DNA of 64,000 bases from Candidatus Gastranaerophilales bacterium (GTDB lineage: Bacteria > Cyanobacteriota > Vampirovibrionia > Gastranaerophilales > Gastranaerophilaceae). Under the pieces are notes generated by a model, which was given only the letters and a program-made list of their open reading frames with translations, did not search any database and was not told the DNA's origin. Made by a program: the position numbers and the translations under genes. This document shows positions 1-9,523 of the stretch, in pieces (position 1 is the first letter of the stretch; each line of letters begins with the position of its first letter). Location: contig CALVBO010000001.1 of assembly GCA_944325835.1 (NCBI GenBank), positions 124,001 to 188,000 on the forward strand. The letters are read 5' to 3'.

Positions 1-832
1 AAGGGCATTTTTCAGGTGTAAAGGCATCCAAAAATATAAGTTGATAAATTTTATTATCCTCCATAAGGGTCTTTCTTGCATCCTCTATATAATAGTCAAT
101 ATTAAAAACGTCCATTTTAAGGGCTTTCTGCGCCTTTTTATAGCGACTTGATATATTCAAATAATATATATTATGTAACAAGGCGTTTAAAGAGCGTACG
201 GAGGCACCAGACATCCTCTTCTTTTGCAAAAAACGGTAGTATTTAACGCCGGCATTATCAAAAAATAGAGATTTATCTTTTTCTCTCAAATACAGTTCCA
301 AAAAATCAGAATTTAAAAAGTCCGGAAAGTTTTCTGCCAATTTTTCTATCAACAAATAATTTATAAAATTGTCATAGTCATACTGTTTTTCGATTTTACC
401 GGTGCAAAGATGTTCAACTTTTTCTGTAGGCAAATTTTGATTTTCGGGTTTGTGTTTTGCGTTGCATGTAAAAAAAGGAGATAAAAATATTAATTCTTTA
501 TCTGTGTCTACTGCTTTAATATATATTTTTCTGCTAGAAATATTATCGGAATATATCGTATCGTTATGTCGGTTTACATTTACATTTTTTTTGAAAAATT
601 TTTCAAAGAAAAAATTTAAAAAACTTTTTGAATTGTATCCAATTCCGTAACAAATATCGAGAACATTTATTTCAGAAAAATTTTGCATATAGAAATCAAT
701 ATCAGCAGGCAGCACAAATTTTTCGCATGCTTCAGCGTATGCACCGAACGTTGAATGGTATATATCATTGAATTCTTTGCTGTAAAGCCCGACCGAGCCG
801 TCGTTGGTTATGTATGGACAAAAATCTTTCAT
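1..832 (-). CDS. MnmC-like SAM-dependent methyltransferase, 3' end outside window
   Basis: The reading frame is open from ATG at 832 (minus) to the window edge, giving about 277 codons. It carries a Rossmann motif I-like segment, VLDICYGIGYNSKSF, near residue 55. Close to the edge it has FLDAFTPEKCP, which matches the acidic catalytic-site motif of the DUF752/MnmC2 family that methylates the tRNA wobble uridine side chain. No oxidase domain is visible before the edge. The family call rests on these two motifs; the substrate is inferred. A stand-alone MnmC2-like protein would be about 280-300 residues, so little is missing. Confidence 0.7.
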   Translation of the reverse strand, partial: MKDFCPYITNDGSVGLYSKEFNDIYHSTFGAYAEACEKFVLPADIDFYMQNFSEINVLDICYGIGYNSKSFLNFFFEKFFKKNVNVNRHNDTIYSDNISSRKIYIKAVDTDKELIFLSPFFTCNAKHKPENQNLPTEKVEHLCTGKIEKQYDYDNFINYLLIEKLAENFPDFLNSDFLELYLREKDKSLFFDNAGVKYYRFLQKKRMSGASVRSLNALLHNIYYLNISSRYKKAQKALKMDVFNIDYYIEDARKTLMEDNKIYQLIFLDAFTPEKCP

Positions 833-967
833 TACCTTACAATTATATCATAGCAAGGCTTTCGGGCATATTGTAAAGATATGTTAACTAAAATTTAAGC
901 TGGTAACGCAATTTTTTTATATTAAAATACTTTATAGAAATGTAAGTAGTAAAGAGGATTGGGAAAT

Positions 968-1150
968 ATGAAAAATTTATTCATCATTTTAATGAACGTT
1001 TTATTTTTGTTAGTAGTTGCAGCTGATGTTGTTGCTGTAAAATATGATTGCGACACTGCTCCTGTTGTTCAAAAATCTTGCTATCAGGAAAGACAGGCTC
1101 AAACACAATACAGCAATATCGCACAAACAACTTATAACTATAATATATAA
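968..1150 (+). CDS. Small exported protein, unknown function
   Basis: 60 residues. The ATG at 968 is preferred over the in-frame TTG at 959, because AGAGGA (953-958) sits about nine bases before it. Residues 1-20 form a hydrophobic signal or anchor segment. The remainder is Cys-, Gln- and Tyr-rich. No family recognised. Confidence 0.5.
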   Translation: MKNLFIILMNVLFLLVVAADVVAVKYDCDTAPVVQKSCYQERQAQTQYSNIAQTTYNYNI

Positions 1151-1153
1151 GGT

Positions 1154-1825
1154 TTACCAGAGAGCCTTAGGCATCAGGCGGTCGTAGAACCAGACTTCAA
1201 CACCGTCATAAAAAGGCGGAAAATCAATCTTCCCGTCAACACCAATGGCTCTTACAGGGATATTAACTTTCTCGGAGGCTTTCTTCAGAATTTCATACCC
1301 TCTCACAACATCATCTTTAGATGTTTCATCGCCAAAGTGGGTGTTTGAAATAAGGCCGGTAAAATGTTTCCAATCCCTCTTTTCAACGCCTTCAGAAAAA
1401 GTTATATATTCAATAATATTTTCAACATTACAGGTTTCAAACTTAGAAGTATTCACAACAAGATATATTTCTAAGTTTGTTTCTTTTTCAATATTATTGA
1501 GGATATCCAGAATATCAAGTCCGGACGCGCCGTAGCCAACATCAATTATGATATCACCGTCAACCGAAAGACAGTTCTGTTGTGTTGGTGTAATATAGCT
1601 TCCGGCTTCACCAAGCCCGAAATATTCAGGCTGGGTAATAACTTTTATACCTTCACTTTCAAGTTGTTTTGCAATCGGACGCAATGTATATGCCGGCTCA
1701 ACCGTATCCAGATCAACAAGCGTTACGGCTTTACCCGCTTTTGCGTACTGACGTGCCCTATTCAGCGCGGTTTCAGATTTTCCGCTTGCGTAAGCCCCTG
1801 CATAAACTTCAACTTTTCTAGCCAT
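1154..1825 (-). CDS. P-loop NTPase of the MinD/CobQ-like type
   Basis: 223 residues starting MARKVEVYAG. A Walker A-like loop, GAYASGKSE, is at residues 10-18, followed by VTLVDLDTVEPAY, which resembles the switch segment of MinD/Mrp-type ATPases. DGDIIIDVGYG near residue 90 looks like Walker B. It therefore probably binds ATP or GTP, possibly loading a cofactor or partner. The specific role is unknown. It stands alone, divergent from fusA. Confidence 0.6.
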   Translation of the reverse strand: MARKVEVYAGAYASGKSETALNRARQYAKAGKAVTLVDLDTVEPAYTLRPIAKQLESEGIKVITQPEYFGLGEAGSYITPTQQNCLSVDGDIIIDVGYGASGLDILDILNNIEKETNLEIYLVVNTSKFETCNVENIIEYITFSEGVEKRDWKHFTGLISNTHFGDETSKDDVVRGYEILKKASEKVNIPVRAIGVDGKIDFPPFYDGVEVWFYDRLMPKALW

Positions 1826-1963
1826 ATTCTCCTCCGATTTTCCTTATTTTAACACAAAAAACGTTACTTGCTAAAATAATTGTTTGTGCCATAATTAAAA
1901 TAAGGCTAAATAGTAAATAGCGTATATGTAAATATAATTGAAAAAGAAAAAGGAAAAACCAAA

Positions 1964-4051
1964 ATGGCAAGAAAAACTCCATTAGAGAAAATCAGAAACA
2001 TTGGTATTGCCGCTCACATTGATGCCGGTAAAACCACTACAACTGAAAGAATTTTGTTTTACACAGGTAAAACTCACAAGCTCGGTGAAGTTCACGATGG
2101 TGCTGCTGTTACCGACTTTATGGAACAAGAAAGAGAAAGAGGTATCACAATCCAGTCAGCTGCTGTAACAGCAACCTGGAAAGGACACCAGATTAACATC
2201 ATAGACACCCCGGGCCACGTTGACTTTACAATTGAGGTTGAACGTTCACTTCGTGTATTAGACGGCGTTGTTGCTGTATTCTGCGCGGTAGGCGGTGTTC
2301 AATCTCAATCCGAAACAGTTTGGAGACAGGCTAACAGATATGAAGTTCCGCGTATGGTATTTGTTAACAAAATGGACAGAACCGGTGCTGACTTCTATCG
2401 TGTAGTTGACCAGATTAAGACAAGATTGGGTGCAAACGCTCATCCTATCAGACTTCCAATCGGTGCTGAAGATAAATTCCAGGGGCTTATTGACCTCTTT
2501 GAAATGAAAGCTTATATCTACACTAACGATCTTGGTACAGATATTAAAGTTGAAGACATTCCGGCAGATATGCTTGAAAAAGCTCAACAATACAGAGATG
2601 AACTCGTTGAAGCAATTGCAGGCGAAGATGATGAATTAATGGAAAAATACTTTGAAGACCCTGCTTCAATTACTGTTGATGAATTGAAAAAAGGCTTAAG
2701 AAAAGCAGTTTGCAACAACAAAATTGTTCCTGTTACCTGCGGTACAGCGTTCAAAAACAAAGGTGTTCAATTGCTGTTAGATTCTATCGTAGAATTAATG
2801 CCTTCACCGGTTGACGTTAAAGCTATCGAAGGTGAATTGGAAGACGGAACAAAAGTTGAACGTCACTCATCAGATGATGAACCGTTCTCAGCTCTGGCTT
2901 TCAAAGTTATGACTGACCCGTTCGTAGGTCGTTTAACCTTCTTGAGAATATATTCAGGTAAATTAACCTCCGGTTCTTACGTCTTGAACGCTACAAACGG
3001 CAAAAAAGAACGTATTTCACGTATCGTTCGTATGTATGCAGACCAAAGACAGGAAGAAGATGAAGTTTGCGCAGGCGATATCTGTGCGGCAGTAGGTTTG
3101 AAAGATACTACAACAGGTGATACTCTGTGCGATGAAAAAGCACCTATCATTCTTGAAAAAATGAGCTTCCCTGAACCGGTTATCTCTGTTGCGATTGAAC
3201 CTAAAACAAAAGCCGACCAGGATAAAATGGGTATAGCGCTTCAAAAACTTGCAGAAGAAGATCCGTCATTCAGAGTTAAATCTGATTCAGAAACCGGTCA
3301 AACCATTATTTCAGGTATGGGCGAACTTCACCTTGATATTATCGTTGACCGTATGCTCAGAGAATTCAAAGTTGACGCTAACATCGGTCAGCCACAGGTT
3401 GCTTACAGAGAAACAATCCGCGGTACCGCAGATCAAGACTCTAAATTTGCCCGTCAATCCGGTGGTAAAGGTCAATACGGTCACGTTAAAATCAGAATTT
3501 CTCCGGCAGAAGAAAACGCAGGATTTGTATTTGAAAACAAAATCGTCGGCGGTGCTATTCCGAAAGAATACATCGAACCTGCAAGAAAAGGTATGGAAGA
3601 AGCGCTTGAAGGCGGTATCTTAGCCGGATATCCTATGATTGACGTTAAAGTTGAACTTTATGACGGTTCTTACCACGAAGTCGACTCTTCTGAAATGGCG
3701 TTCAAAATCGCAGGTTCTATGGCTATCAAGGAAGGTACTAAGAAAGCTAAACCTTGTATCCTTGAACCTATGATGAAAGTAGAAATTGAAATTCCGGAAG
3801 AATTTACAGGTACTATCATCGGTGATATTTCAAGAAGACGCGGACGTATTGAAGGTCAAGAACCTCAAGGCAACACCGGTAACGTAATCGTTAGAGCAAT
3901 TGTTCCGCTGGCAAACATGTTCGGTTACGCAACCGACTTGAGAAGTAACACTCAAGGCCGCGGCACATTCTCAATGGAATTCCAATGCTACGAACAAGTT
4001 CCGGCGAACATTGAAGCTGAAATTATCGCTAAAGCCGGCGCTAAAGCTTAA
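1964..4051 (+). CDS. fusA: Elongation factor G
   Basis: 695 residues, full length for the translocase GTPase that moves tRNA and mRNA through the ribosome. G1 is [13 protein letters not shown] (17-29), the switch I segment is RERGITI (57-63), G3 is DTPGHVDF (81-88), and G4 is NKMD. The C-terminal domains IV and V continue to residue 695. It is preceded by AAAAAGGAAAAACC. It sits alone rather than in the usual rpsL-rpsG-fusA-tuf string, and ends at a strong terminator. Confidence 0.97.
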   Translation: MARKTPLEKIRNIGIAAHIDAGKTTTTERILFYTGKTHKLGEVHDGAAVTDFMEQERERGITIQSAAVTATWKGHQINIIDTPGHVDFTIEVERSLRVLDGVVAVFCAVGGVQSQSETVWRQANRYEVPRMVFVNKMDRTGADFYRVVDQIKTRLGANAHPIRLPIGAEDKFQGLIDLFEMKAYIYTNDLGTDIKVEDIPADMLEKAQQYRDELVEAIAGEDDELMEKYFEDPASITVDELKKGLRKAVCNNKIVPVTCGTAFKNKGVQLLLDSIVELMPSPVDVKAIEGELEDGTKVERHSSDDEPFSALAFKVMTDPFVGRLTFLRIYSGKLTSGSYVLNATNGKKERISRIVRMYADQRQEEDEVCAGDICAAVGLKDTTTGDTLCDEKAPIILEKMSFPEPVISVAIEPKTKADQDKMGIALQKLAEEDPSFRVKSDSETGQTIISGMGELHLDIIVDRMLREFKVDANIGQPQVAYRETIRGTADQDSKFARQSGGKGQYGHVKIRISPAEENAGFVFENKIVGGAIPKEYIEPARKGMEEALEGGILAGYPMIDVKVELYDGSYHEVDSSEMAFKIAGSMAIKEGTKKAKPCILEPMMKVEIEIPEEFTGTIIGDISRRRGRIEGQEPQGNTGNVIVRAIVPLANMFGYATDLRSNTQGRGTFSMEFQCYEQVPANIEAEIIAKAGAKA

Positions 4052-4073
4052 TTTCGCCTTAATAATTCATACT

Positions 4074-4110
4074 AAAAGAAGGGTTTTTATAAAAAGACCC
4101 TTCTTTTTTA
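4074..4110. terminator. Bidirectional intrinsic terminator between fusA and the glycosyltransferase
   Basis: 11-bp perfect stem (AAAAGAAGGGT at 4074-4084 with ACCCTTCTTTT at 4097-4107), then a T run on the plus strand and an A run on the other side. It can serve both convergent genes. Confidence 0.9.
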
Positions 4111-5133
4111 CTGCCTTTTAATTTTAAAATGAAGCCCCATTATCGTAAAAATTTTATATTTTCTGTCCCATGATTTTTTAATAGAAAATATAAATTCAAT
4201 TATTCGTAAATAATGATAATATTTAAGCCTCCGATAATTTTTAATTTTTGCTAAATCTTTGACCGGAAATAGTGTTTCCACATAGTCAATTAAGCTTTGC
4301 GAATCCTGATACAGCTTCCTTTTCTCTTTACTATTTTCATACTTTCGTAAATAATATAATGCCCCGCCTAAAAATCGCGAAAGTATATTTAATTTCAAAT
4401 CATCTTCAATGCTTTTATATAAGTCAAGATTACATAAACACTTTAAAGATATGAGATCATTTGCAATGCAATCAACTGAATTTGTCACCTGCTGCGCAGT
4501 ACCGCATCTGTAAACGTATAATGATTCGTTCAGACAGGAATATTCAGCACCGCCCAAGTAACACTCCCAATTAAAAATCATATCCTCAGCAGTAACGCAC
4601 TGCTCCTGAAATAAAACATTTGCATTCTTTAAAAATGAAGAGGACCAGATTTTATCCCAAATATAAACAAGAAAATCCGTATAAACAAGTCTATCCGGGT
4701 TAACGGCCATTTTATCAAATTGCCTTTTGCGGCTGTTATTAAAAATTGACTCATTGCCGCACTGCTCTGAAAAATTAAACACGCAAATATCACTTTGCAC
4801 GCTTGAAATTTTTTCATAGGCCTTCTGACATGCTTCCGGCAATAAATAATCATCACCGTCCAAAAACATAATATACTCGCCACGGGCTATTTTTAGCGCA
4901 TCATTTCTCGCAGTTGATACCCCTCTGTTTGTTGTGGTTATTATAATGAAATTGTCATATTTTTTATATTTATCAAGTATCTCTGAGGAATTATCCGTAG
5001 AGCCGTCATTAACACAAATACATTCTATCTCTCTCAAAGTTTGGTTATGTACACTGGACAAACACATGTCAAGATATAAGCCGACATTATACACCGGTAC
5101 AATTATCGAAACCTTAATTGCATTTTCATCCAT
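4108..5133 (-). CDS. Family 2 glycosyltransferase
   Basis: 341 residues, GT-A fold. The N-terminus VSIIVPVYNV is the nucleotide-sugar strand, VNDGSTDNS lies around residue 41, and the metal-binding DxD appears as FLDGDD around residue 91. It likely transfers a sugar from UDP- or GDP-sugar onto a cell-surface glycan. The acceptor cannot be told from sequence. No other glycan genes adjoin it. Confidence 0.85.
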   Translation of the reverse strand: MDENAIKVSIIVPVYNVGLYLDMCLSSVHNQTLREIECICVNDGSTDNSSEILDKYKKYDNFIIITTTNRGVSTARNDALKIARGEYIMFLDGDDYLLPEACQKAYEKISSVQSDICVFNFSEQCGNESIFNNSRKRQFDKMAVNPDRLVYTDFLVYIWDKIWSSSFLKNANVLFQEQCVTAEDMIFNWECYLGGAEYSCLNESLYVYRCGTAQQVTNSVDCIANDLISLKCLCNLDLYKSIEDDLKLNILSRFLGGALYYLRKYENSKEKRKLYQDSQSLIDYVETLFPVKDLAKIKNYRRLKYYHYLRIIEFIFSIKKSWDRKYKIFTIMGLHFKIKRQ

Positions 5134-5221
5134 ATATCCCTCATCAAATTAATATACTTTATGTCTTATATTTGTATCCTAGTATATAGAATTAAAATTG
5201 TCAATAAGATATCATTAAAGA

Positions 5222-5440
5222 ATGAATAGAGAATTCTTCTTTAAATTAGGCTATAAGATAAAATACGAAAGGGTAAAGAAACAGCTTTCACAATTGGAGC
5301 TGTCTTTACAAAGCGGTTTAACAACAAGAACTCTCAGCAGAATAGAAAGCGGCACGATAGACCCCAAGATTTCAACCTTAAAACGAATTGCCGATGCTCT
5401 TTGCATAGAAATAGCTGACCTATTGAAATTTGAACTTTAA
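5222..5440 (+). CDS. Small XRE-family HTH regulator
   Basis: 72 residues, essentially one Cro/C1-type HTH: LSQLELSLQSGLTTRTLSRIE, then the typical KISTLKRIADAL third-helix region. No sensor domain. Divergent from the glycosyltransferase, which it could regulate, though no operator is evident. Confidence 0.8.
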   Translation: MNREFFFKLGYKIKYERVKKQLSQLELSLQSGLTTRTLSRIESGTIDPKISTLKRIADALCIEIADLLKFEL

Positions 5441-5520
5441 ATGCGCCTTGTCAGCTTATTGCCATAACAGAGCTTCATGATATAATAAGTTTATACTAGA
5501 CTTGGTAAAGGGGATATTTT

Positions 5521-6924
5521 ATGAGTATACAACTGGCAGAGCAATACGAGGAAAACGAACAGTACGAATTGGCGCTTGAAGAATATAAAAAACTTCACGA
5601 AAAAATGCCTAAAGATTTAGGGATTTTAGAACGCCTCGGGCACCTGTGCCTTATGACGGGCGATAAGGAGTCTGCTGCTGAATATTACTCGAAAATACTC
5701 GAATTCGATGCTACAAACACAATGGTGTACGAACAGTTGTGCGATATCTACTATTCTACGGATAAGTTTAAATATTACACTTACCGCGGGAATATGAAAA
5801 ACCTTGAACACCAGTATGATTATGCTATAAGTGATTACAAAAAGGCTGTTGCAAGCACTGACAAGGAAGAAGAGATTATTCTTACCCGTTTTGCTATCGC
5901 AGGATTATATGAATTACTTAAAAATGATAACAAAGCTATCGATGAATATTTAAAAATTCTCGACCACGACAAAAAAAATGAAGCGGCTTACGTCAAACTT
6001 GCTAACATTTATTTGCGTCAAAACATAATTACAGCAGGGATTTCAACGCTTGAGCAGGCAATGAAAAACGGAGTCGACAATCGCGGTGTGCAGGAAATTC
6101 TGGCGCAATTGTACCTGAAAAACGGTGATTACAAAAAAGCTATTGAAATTTCGCAGAATGAACTTTTGAAAATCAAGTGTTACCTTGAAATGAATGAACT
6201 CAAAACCGCTATCGCTTTGATTGAAGAAGTTGAGAAAAAATACGAAAAAGAACCGCAGCTTTATATTCTCAAAGCGCAGGTTGAATTTATGCAGGAAAAT
6301 TACGACAAAGCGTTTGAATATATTGAAAAATACAATCAATTAGAGAAGAATTCACCGCTCTATTACCAGATGAAAGCGCTTATATACGAAAATAAGAATG
6401 ATGAATTTAATGAGCAGGTCTGCTGGGCTAAATATCACCTTTTGAGAGGCGAAAAAGACATTGCGATCAACGAATTTCTGCAAGCGCACCGGATTAACCC
6501 TGAGGATATTAATGTTGTGACCTCACTGGCGCTTCTGCTTGAAGAAAACAACGACAGAAACCACGCAATGGAATTTTATGAAAAATTATCAAAACTTGAT
6601 CCGCGCGATAAATCTGCGCTTTTAAAGTTGGCGGATTTCAGGGAATCAATCGGCGACTACAGAATGGCTGTAGAATATCTTGAAAAATTATTAAAATTTG
6701 ACGGCAAAAACACTGAATGCCTTAAACGAATGGCAAAAGCTTACGAAAAAATGAAGAATTTTCCGGCAGCGTGCGAATGCTACAATGAATTTTTAAAATA
6801 CAGCCATGACCTTGCTGAAAACGAAGTAATTAAAGCAAAACTTGCAAAAATCAACGGACTGGACAGCGAGGAATCCGCTGAAGGCTGGCTTGATAAAATT
6901 ATGAGCCTTTTTGCTAAGAAATAA
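5521..6924 (+). CDS. Tetratricopeptide-repeat protein
   Basis: 467 residues made of about ten 34-residue TPR units, for example QYELALEEYKKLHEKMPKD and DYRMAVEYLEKLLKFDGKN. There is no signal peptide and no membrane segment, so it is probably a cytosolic scaffold for protein contacts. Its 3' end overlaps the convergent PurD-like gene by 11 bases. Confidence 0.8.
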   Translation: MSIQLAEQYEENEQYELALEEYKKLHEKMPKDLGILERLGHLCLMTGDKESAAEYYSKILEFDATNTMVYEQLCDIYYSTDKFKYYTYRGNMKNLEHQYDYAISDYKKAVASTDKEEEIILTRFAIAGLYELLKNDNKAIDEYLKILDHDKKNEAAYVKLANIYLRQNIITAGISTLEQAMKNGVDNRGVQEILAQLYLKNGDYKKAIEISQNELLKIKCYLEMNELKTAIALIEEVEKKYEKEPQLYILKAQVEFMQENYDKAFEYIEKYNQLEKNSPLYYQMKALIYENKNDEFNEQVCWAKYHLLRGEKDIAINEFLQAHRINPEDINVVTSLALLLEENNDRNHAMEFYEKLSKLDPRDKSALLKLADFRESIGDYRMAVEYLEKLLKFDGKNTECLKRMAKAYEKMKNFPAACECYNEFLKYSHDLAENEVIKAKLAKINGLDSEESAEGWLDKIMSLFAKK

Positions 6925-8134
6925 TATCTTTACGATATTTCATTCCTTCAAACGAAATAGCTGTAATTTCGTCTGAGAGCTTCTGTTTTGCTCTGGAGAG
7001 TGTACTTGCGCTTGCAGTAAGAGTACCGACAGCACCTTTTCGTGTTCCGGAATTGCCAACACACAAATTCAAATTGTCAGGTTCATCAAGCTTGTCTATA
7101 CCTTGAATTTCATTGCCCTCATAGCGTGAAAATATTGTTACAGAAACTGACGCCAGCGCGTTTGTTTTTATAACATCATAATCATCTGCGAAAACGCCCA
7201 TTGCACACGCTTCAAATAACGTAATCAGGTTTTCATCAATAGCATTTAACAGTACCTGCGCATCTGCATCTTCAACGTATGGAGAAATACTTTCTACAAA
7301 GACCTTCTCATCCGTTTTAACGCACTTAAAACCTAAAATACCCATAAATGGATGTCCGGAACTTTCTAACGCGTTTAGAAGGCGTATAACAGTGTCTTTC
7401 ATTATTTTGAATTCATCATCTTTTGTAATTTTAAAATCCGGCATACTAGCAGCAGAGCCTTTTGTCAAATATCCGCCTTCAAATCCGTCAGAAAACTTGT
7501 ATGTAGAAACAACCCCGAGCGGCAATGCTTTGTATCCGTCCGTAACCACGTAATAAGTAAATCTGTGGCCGGAAATATATTCTTCAACAAGAATTTTATT
7601 TTCAGCACGGAAAAATAAATCATTAATAGCAATATTCGCCACAGAAATAGTCGGGCATGCAAATAAATCCTGTTCATTTAATGGTTCCGGAGTTTTAATA
7701 ACCAGCGGGAAGTTCGCATTTTTTACATAATCCAGCGCGAGCTGCGCTTTTTCAAAAACACCGAATTTAGAGGTCGGAATTTTCAGTTTATAAAGAAATT
7801 TCTTAGTTGCAGCCTCATCAATTATTTGTTTTACACTTTCATATTCAGGAGCGAAAATCATCTGGCCGTTTGCGCTAAAAAAGCTTGCAATATCAGCTTT
7901 TATGGCATTTCTGGAAACCACAATTGTCAAATCAACAGAATTTTCCAGGACAAAGCTTAAAAGTTCTGCGACATTTTCGTCCCTTATATCAACCATCTTG
8001 ACATAATCCGGCATGCCGCCGCGAAATCCGGTTACAAAAATTTCACCGCAATTGTCTAAACCGTGCAATTTTTTGACAAGGGCTACAGAGGCAATATTAT
8101 TCCCAACTATTAAAATATTCTTTTTATTTTCCAT
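6914..8134 (-). CDS. Divergent PurD-like (GAR synthetase) ATP-grasp protein
   Basis: 406 residues with the layout of phosphoribosylamine-glycine ligase: an N-terminal Rossmann strand (ILIVGNNIASVALVKKL), an ATP-grasp middle (FPLVIKTP, VEEYISGHRFTYYVV, GILGFKCV) and the PurD C-terminal strand ASVSVTIFSRYEG. The signature loops are altered. The N-terminal GGREHA-type loop is absent, and the FNxRFGDPE metal/ATP motif reads as ESISPYVEDADAQ. It may be a paralogue with a changed substrate rather than the housekeeping PurD. Confidence 0.6.
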   Translation of the reverse strand: MENKKNILIVGNNIASVALVKKLHGLDNCGEIFVTGFRGGMPDYVKMVDIRDENVAELLSFVLENSVDLTIVVSRNAIKADIASFFSANGQMIFAPEYESVKQIIDEAATKKFLYKLKIPTSKFGVFEKAQLALDYVKNANFPLVIKTPEPLNEQDLFACPTISVANIAINDLFFRAENKILVEEYISGHRFTYYVVTDGYKALPLGVVSTYKFSDGFEGGYLTKGSAASMPDFKITKDDEFKIMKDTVIRLLNALESSGHPFMGILGFKCVKTDEKVFVESISPYVEDADAQVLLNAIDENLITLFEACAMGVFADDYDVIKTNALASVSVTIFSRYEGNEIQGIDKLDEPDNLNLCVGNSGTRKGAVGTLTASASTLSRAKQKLSDEITAISFEGMKYRKDIIS

Positions 8135-8258
8135 ATTGCATATTATACTACATAAAAAGTATGATTTTCATAAATTTATATTAAATTTTCCAAAAATGCA
8201 TGCTATAATTTTGACAAAGACAAAATCTTCATTAAAATAAGGTCAGAAGAGAGGTTAT

Positions 8259-8495
8259 ATGGCAGGTCTTGTGAATTTATTAACTCGTGCGCTTATGCCG
8301 TCACAATCAACCGTTGTGGCGCCGGTAAGAACATCAACATCATCACCTTATGATAACAATCCGTTTGTAACTTATAACGGAAACACTATTTCCAATACCT
8401 ACGGGAAAAATCAGCCGGTACGCGGCGGATATTTCGCCGGATATGTAAACGGCAAACAAAATATTGTTGGTCAAAGACTTTTTATTGAGGTTTAA
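8259..8495 (+). CDS. Small protein of unknown function
   Basis: 78 residues, preceded by GAAGAGAGGTTAT at good spacing. Ser/Thr/Asn-rich, ending in a possible small beta fold (GGYFAGYVNGKQNIVGQRLF). TTGACA with a weak AAAATA -10 precedes it. It overlaps lpxK by four bases tail to tail. No family recognised. Confidence 0.5.
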   Translation: MAGLVNLLTRALMPSQSTVVAPVRTSTSSPYDNNPFVTYNGNTISNTYGKNQPVRGGYFAGYVNGKQNIVGQRLFIEV

Positions 8496-9514
8496 TTCAG
8501 AATCTTTCTTAAATCAAATTCTGTTTTTAGTTTTAATGCATAGACGTTGTTAAAACCAAATCTCTGGATTTTTACAGCGTCTTTTTCAGTTGTCACTATA
8601 TTCCCTTTAATTTGCGCAATATCTTCACGCGTATAGGTATAGTGATCTTCATAAATAAGCATTCCCTCGACTTTTAAATCACCAAGAAATTTCAAAAACT
8701 GTTCCGGTTGACCGATAGCGCAAAGCGCTGTTACCGGCTGCGATTTGTCCAGAGGCGCACCGGTTTTAATATTGTAAATAATATCAGGCTCAACACGGCA
8801 GACTCTAACGTCTTTTTCCAGCTTTTTGGCCATAATTCTTGCATACTGCTCGGCTTTTTTGTGATCGGTGTTTTTACTTACGACATAAATAATATCAGCG
8901 CGCTTTAAGCCGTTAAGATTTTCCCTGAGCGGGCCGTAAGGTAAAAGTCCCTCGTTACCGAATTTCATTTCGCTATCGACAAGAACTATGTCTGCATCGC
9001 GGTTAATTCTTCTGTGCTGGAAAGCATCATCCAGAACAATCGTTTGCACCTGAAAATTGTTAACTGCGTATTCAGCGGCTTTAACCCTATCCGCACAGGT
9101 TAAAACTATAACCTCGGGATGAGTATTTTGGGCAAGCCAAAATGGCTCATCACCTGCGTAATAGGCGTCACACTTTATATCGCCGTCAAGTTTGATAACA
9201 TTAACATTTTTATTGTCCAGATGCCCGCAGTAACCGCGCGAAATTATACAAACCTTTTCACCGTACTGTTCAGCATAGTAATTGGCAATATTAGCGACAA
9301 CAGGAGTTTTGCCGACCCCGCCGGTTGTCAAATTACCCACAGATATAACCTTTGCATTTACACAGGTAATAGGTAAAATATACTTATCATACAGGAAGTT
9401 TCTAATTATAGTCGCCGCATCGTAAAAATATGATGCAAACTTGAGCAAAGTTTTAACAATCCCCGGTAAATTGCTTGCCCTGTTATAATGAAAATTTGTT
9501 ATTTCAGTTTTCAT
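8492..9514 (-). CDS. lpxK: Tetraacyldisaccharide 4'-kinase
   Basis: 340 residues, normal length. The P-loop GGVGKTP lies around residue 65, followed by SRGY, the family motif LDDAFQHR, and LLPYGPLRE. LpxK phosphorylates the lipid A precursor disaccharide 4'-position at the inner membrane; residues 15-45 contain its N-terminal membrane-associated helix. Its presence shows the host makes lipid A and has an outer membrane. It follows the MCE gene by nine bases, so the two are probably co-transcribed. Confidence 0.93.
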   Translation of the reverse strand: MKTEITNFHYNRASNLPGIVKTLLKFASYFYDAATIIRNFLYDKYILPITCVNAKVISVGNLTTGGVGKTPVVANIANYYAEQYGEKVCIISRGYCGHLDNKNVNVIKLDGDIKCDAYYAGDEPFWLAQNTHPEVIVLTCADRVKAAEYAVNNFQVQTIVLDDAFQHRRINRDADIVLVDSEMKFGNEGLLPYGPLRENLNGLKRADIIYVVSKNTDHKKAEQYARIMAKKLEKDVRVCRVEPDIIYNIKTGAPLDKSQPVTALCAIGQPEQFLKFLGDLKVEGMLIYEDHYTYTREDIAQIKGNIVTTEKDAVKIQRFGFNNVYALKLKTEFDLRKILN

Positions 9515-9523
9515 GCCTCTATC

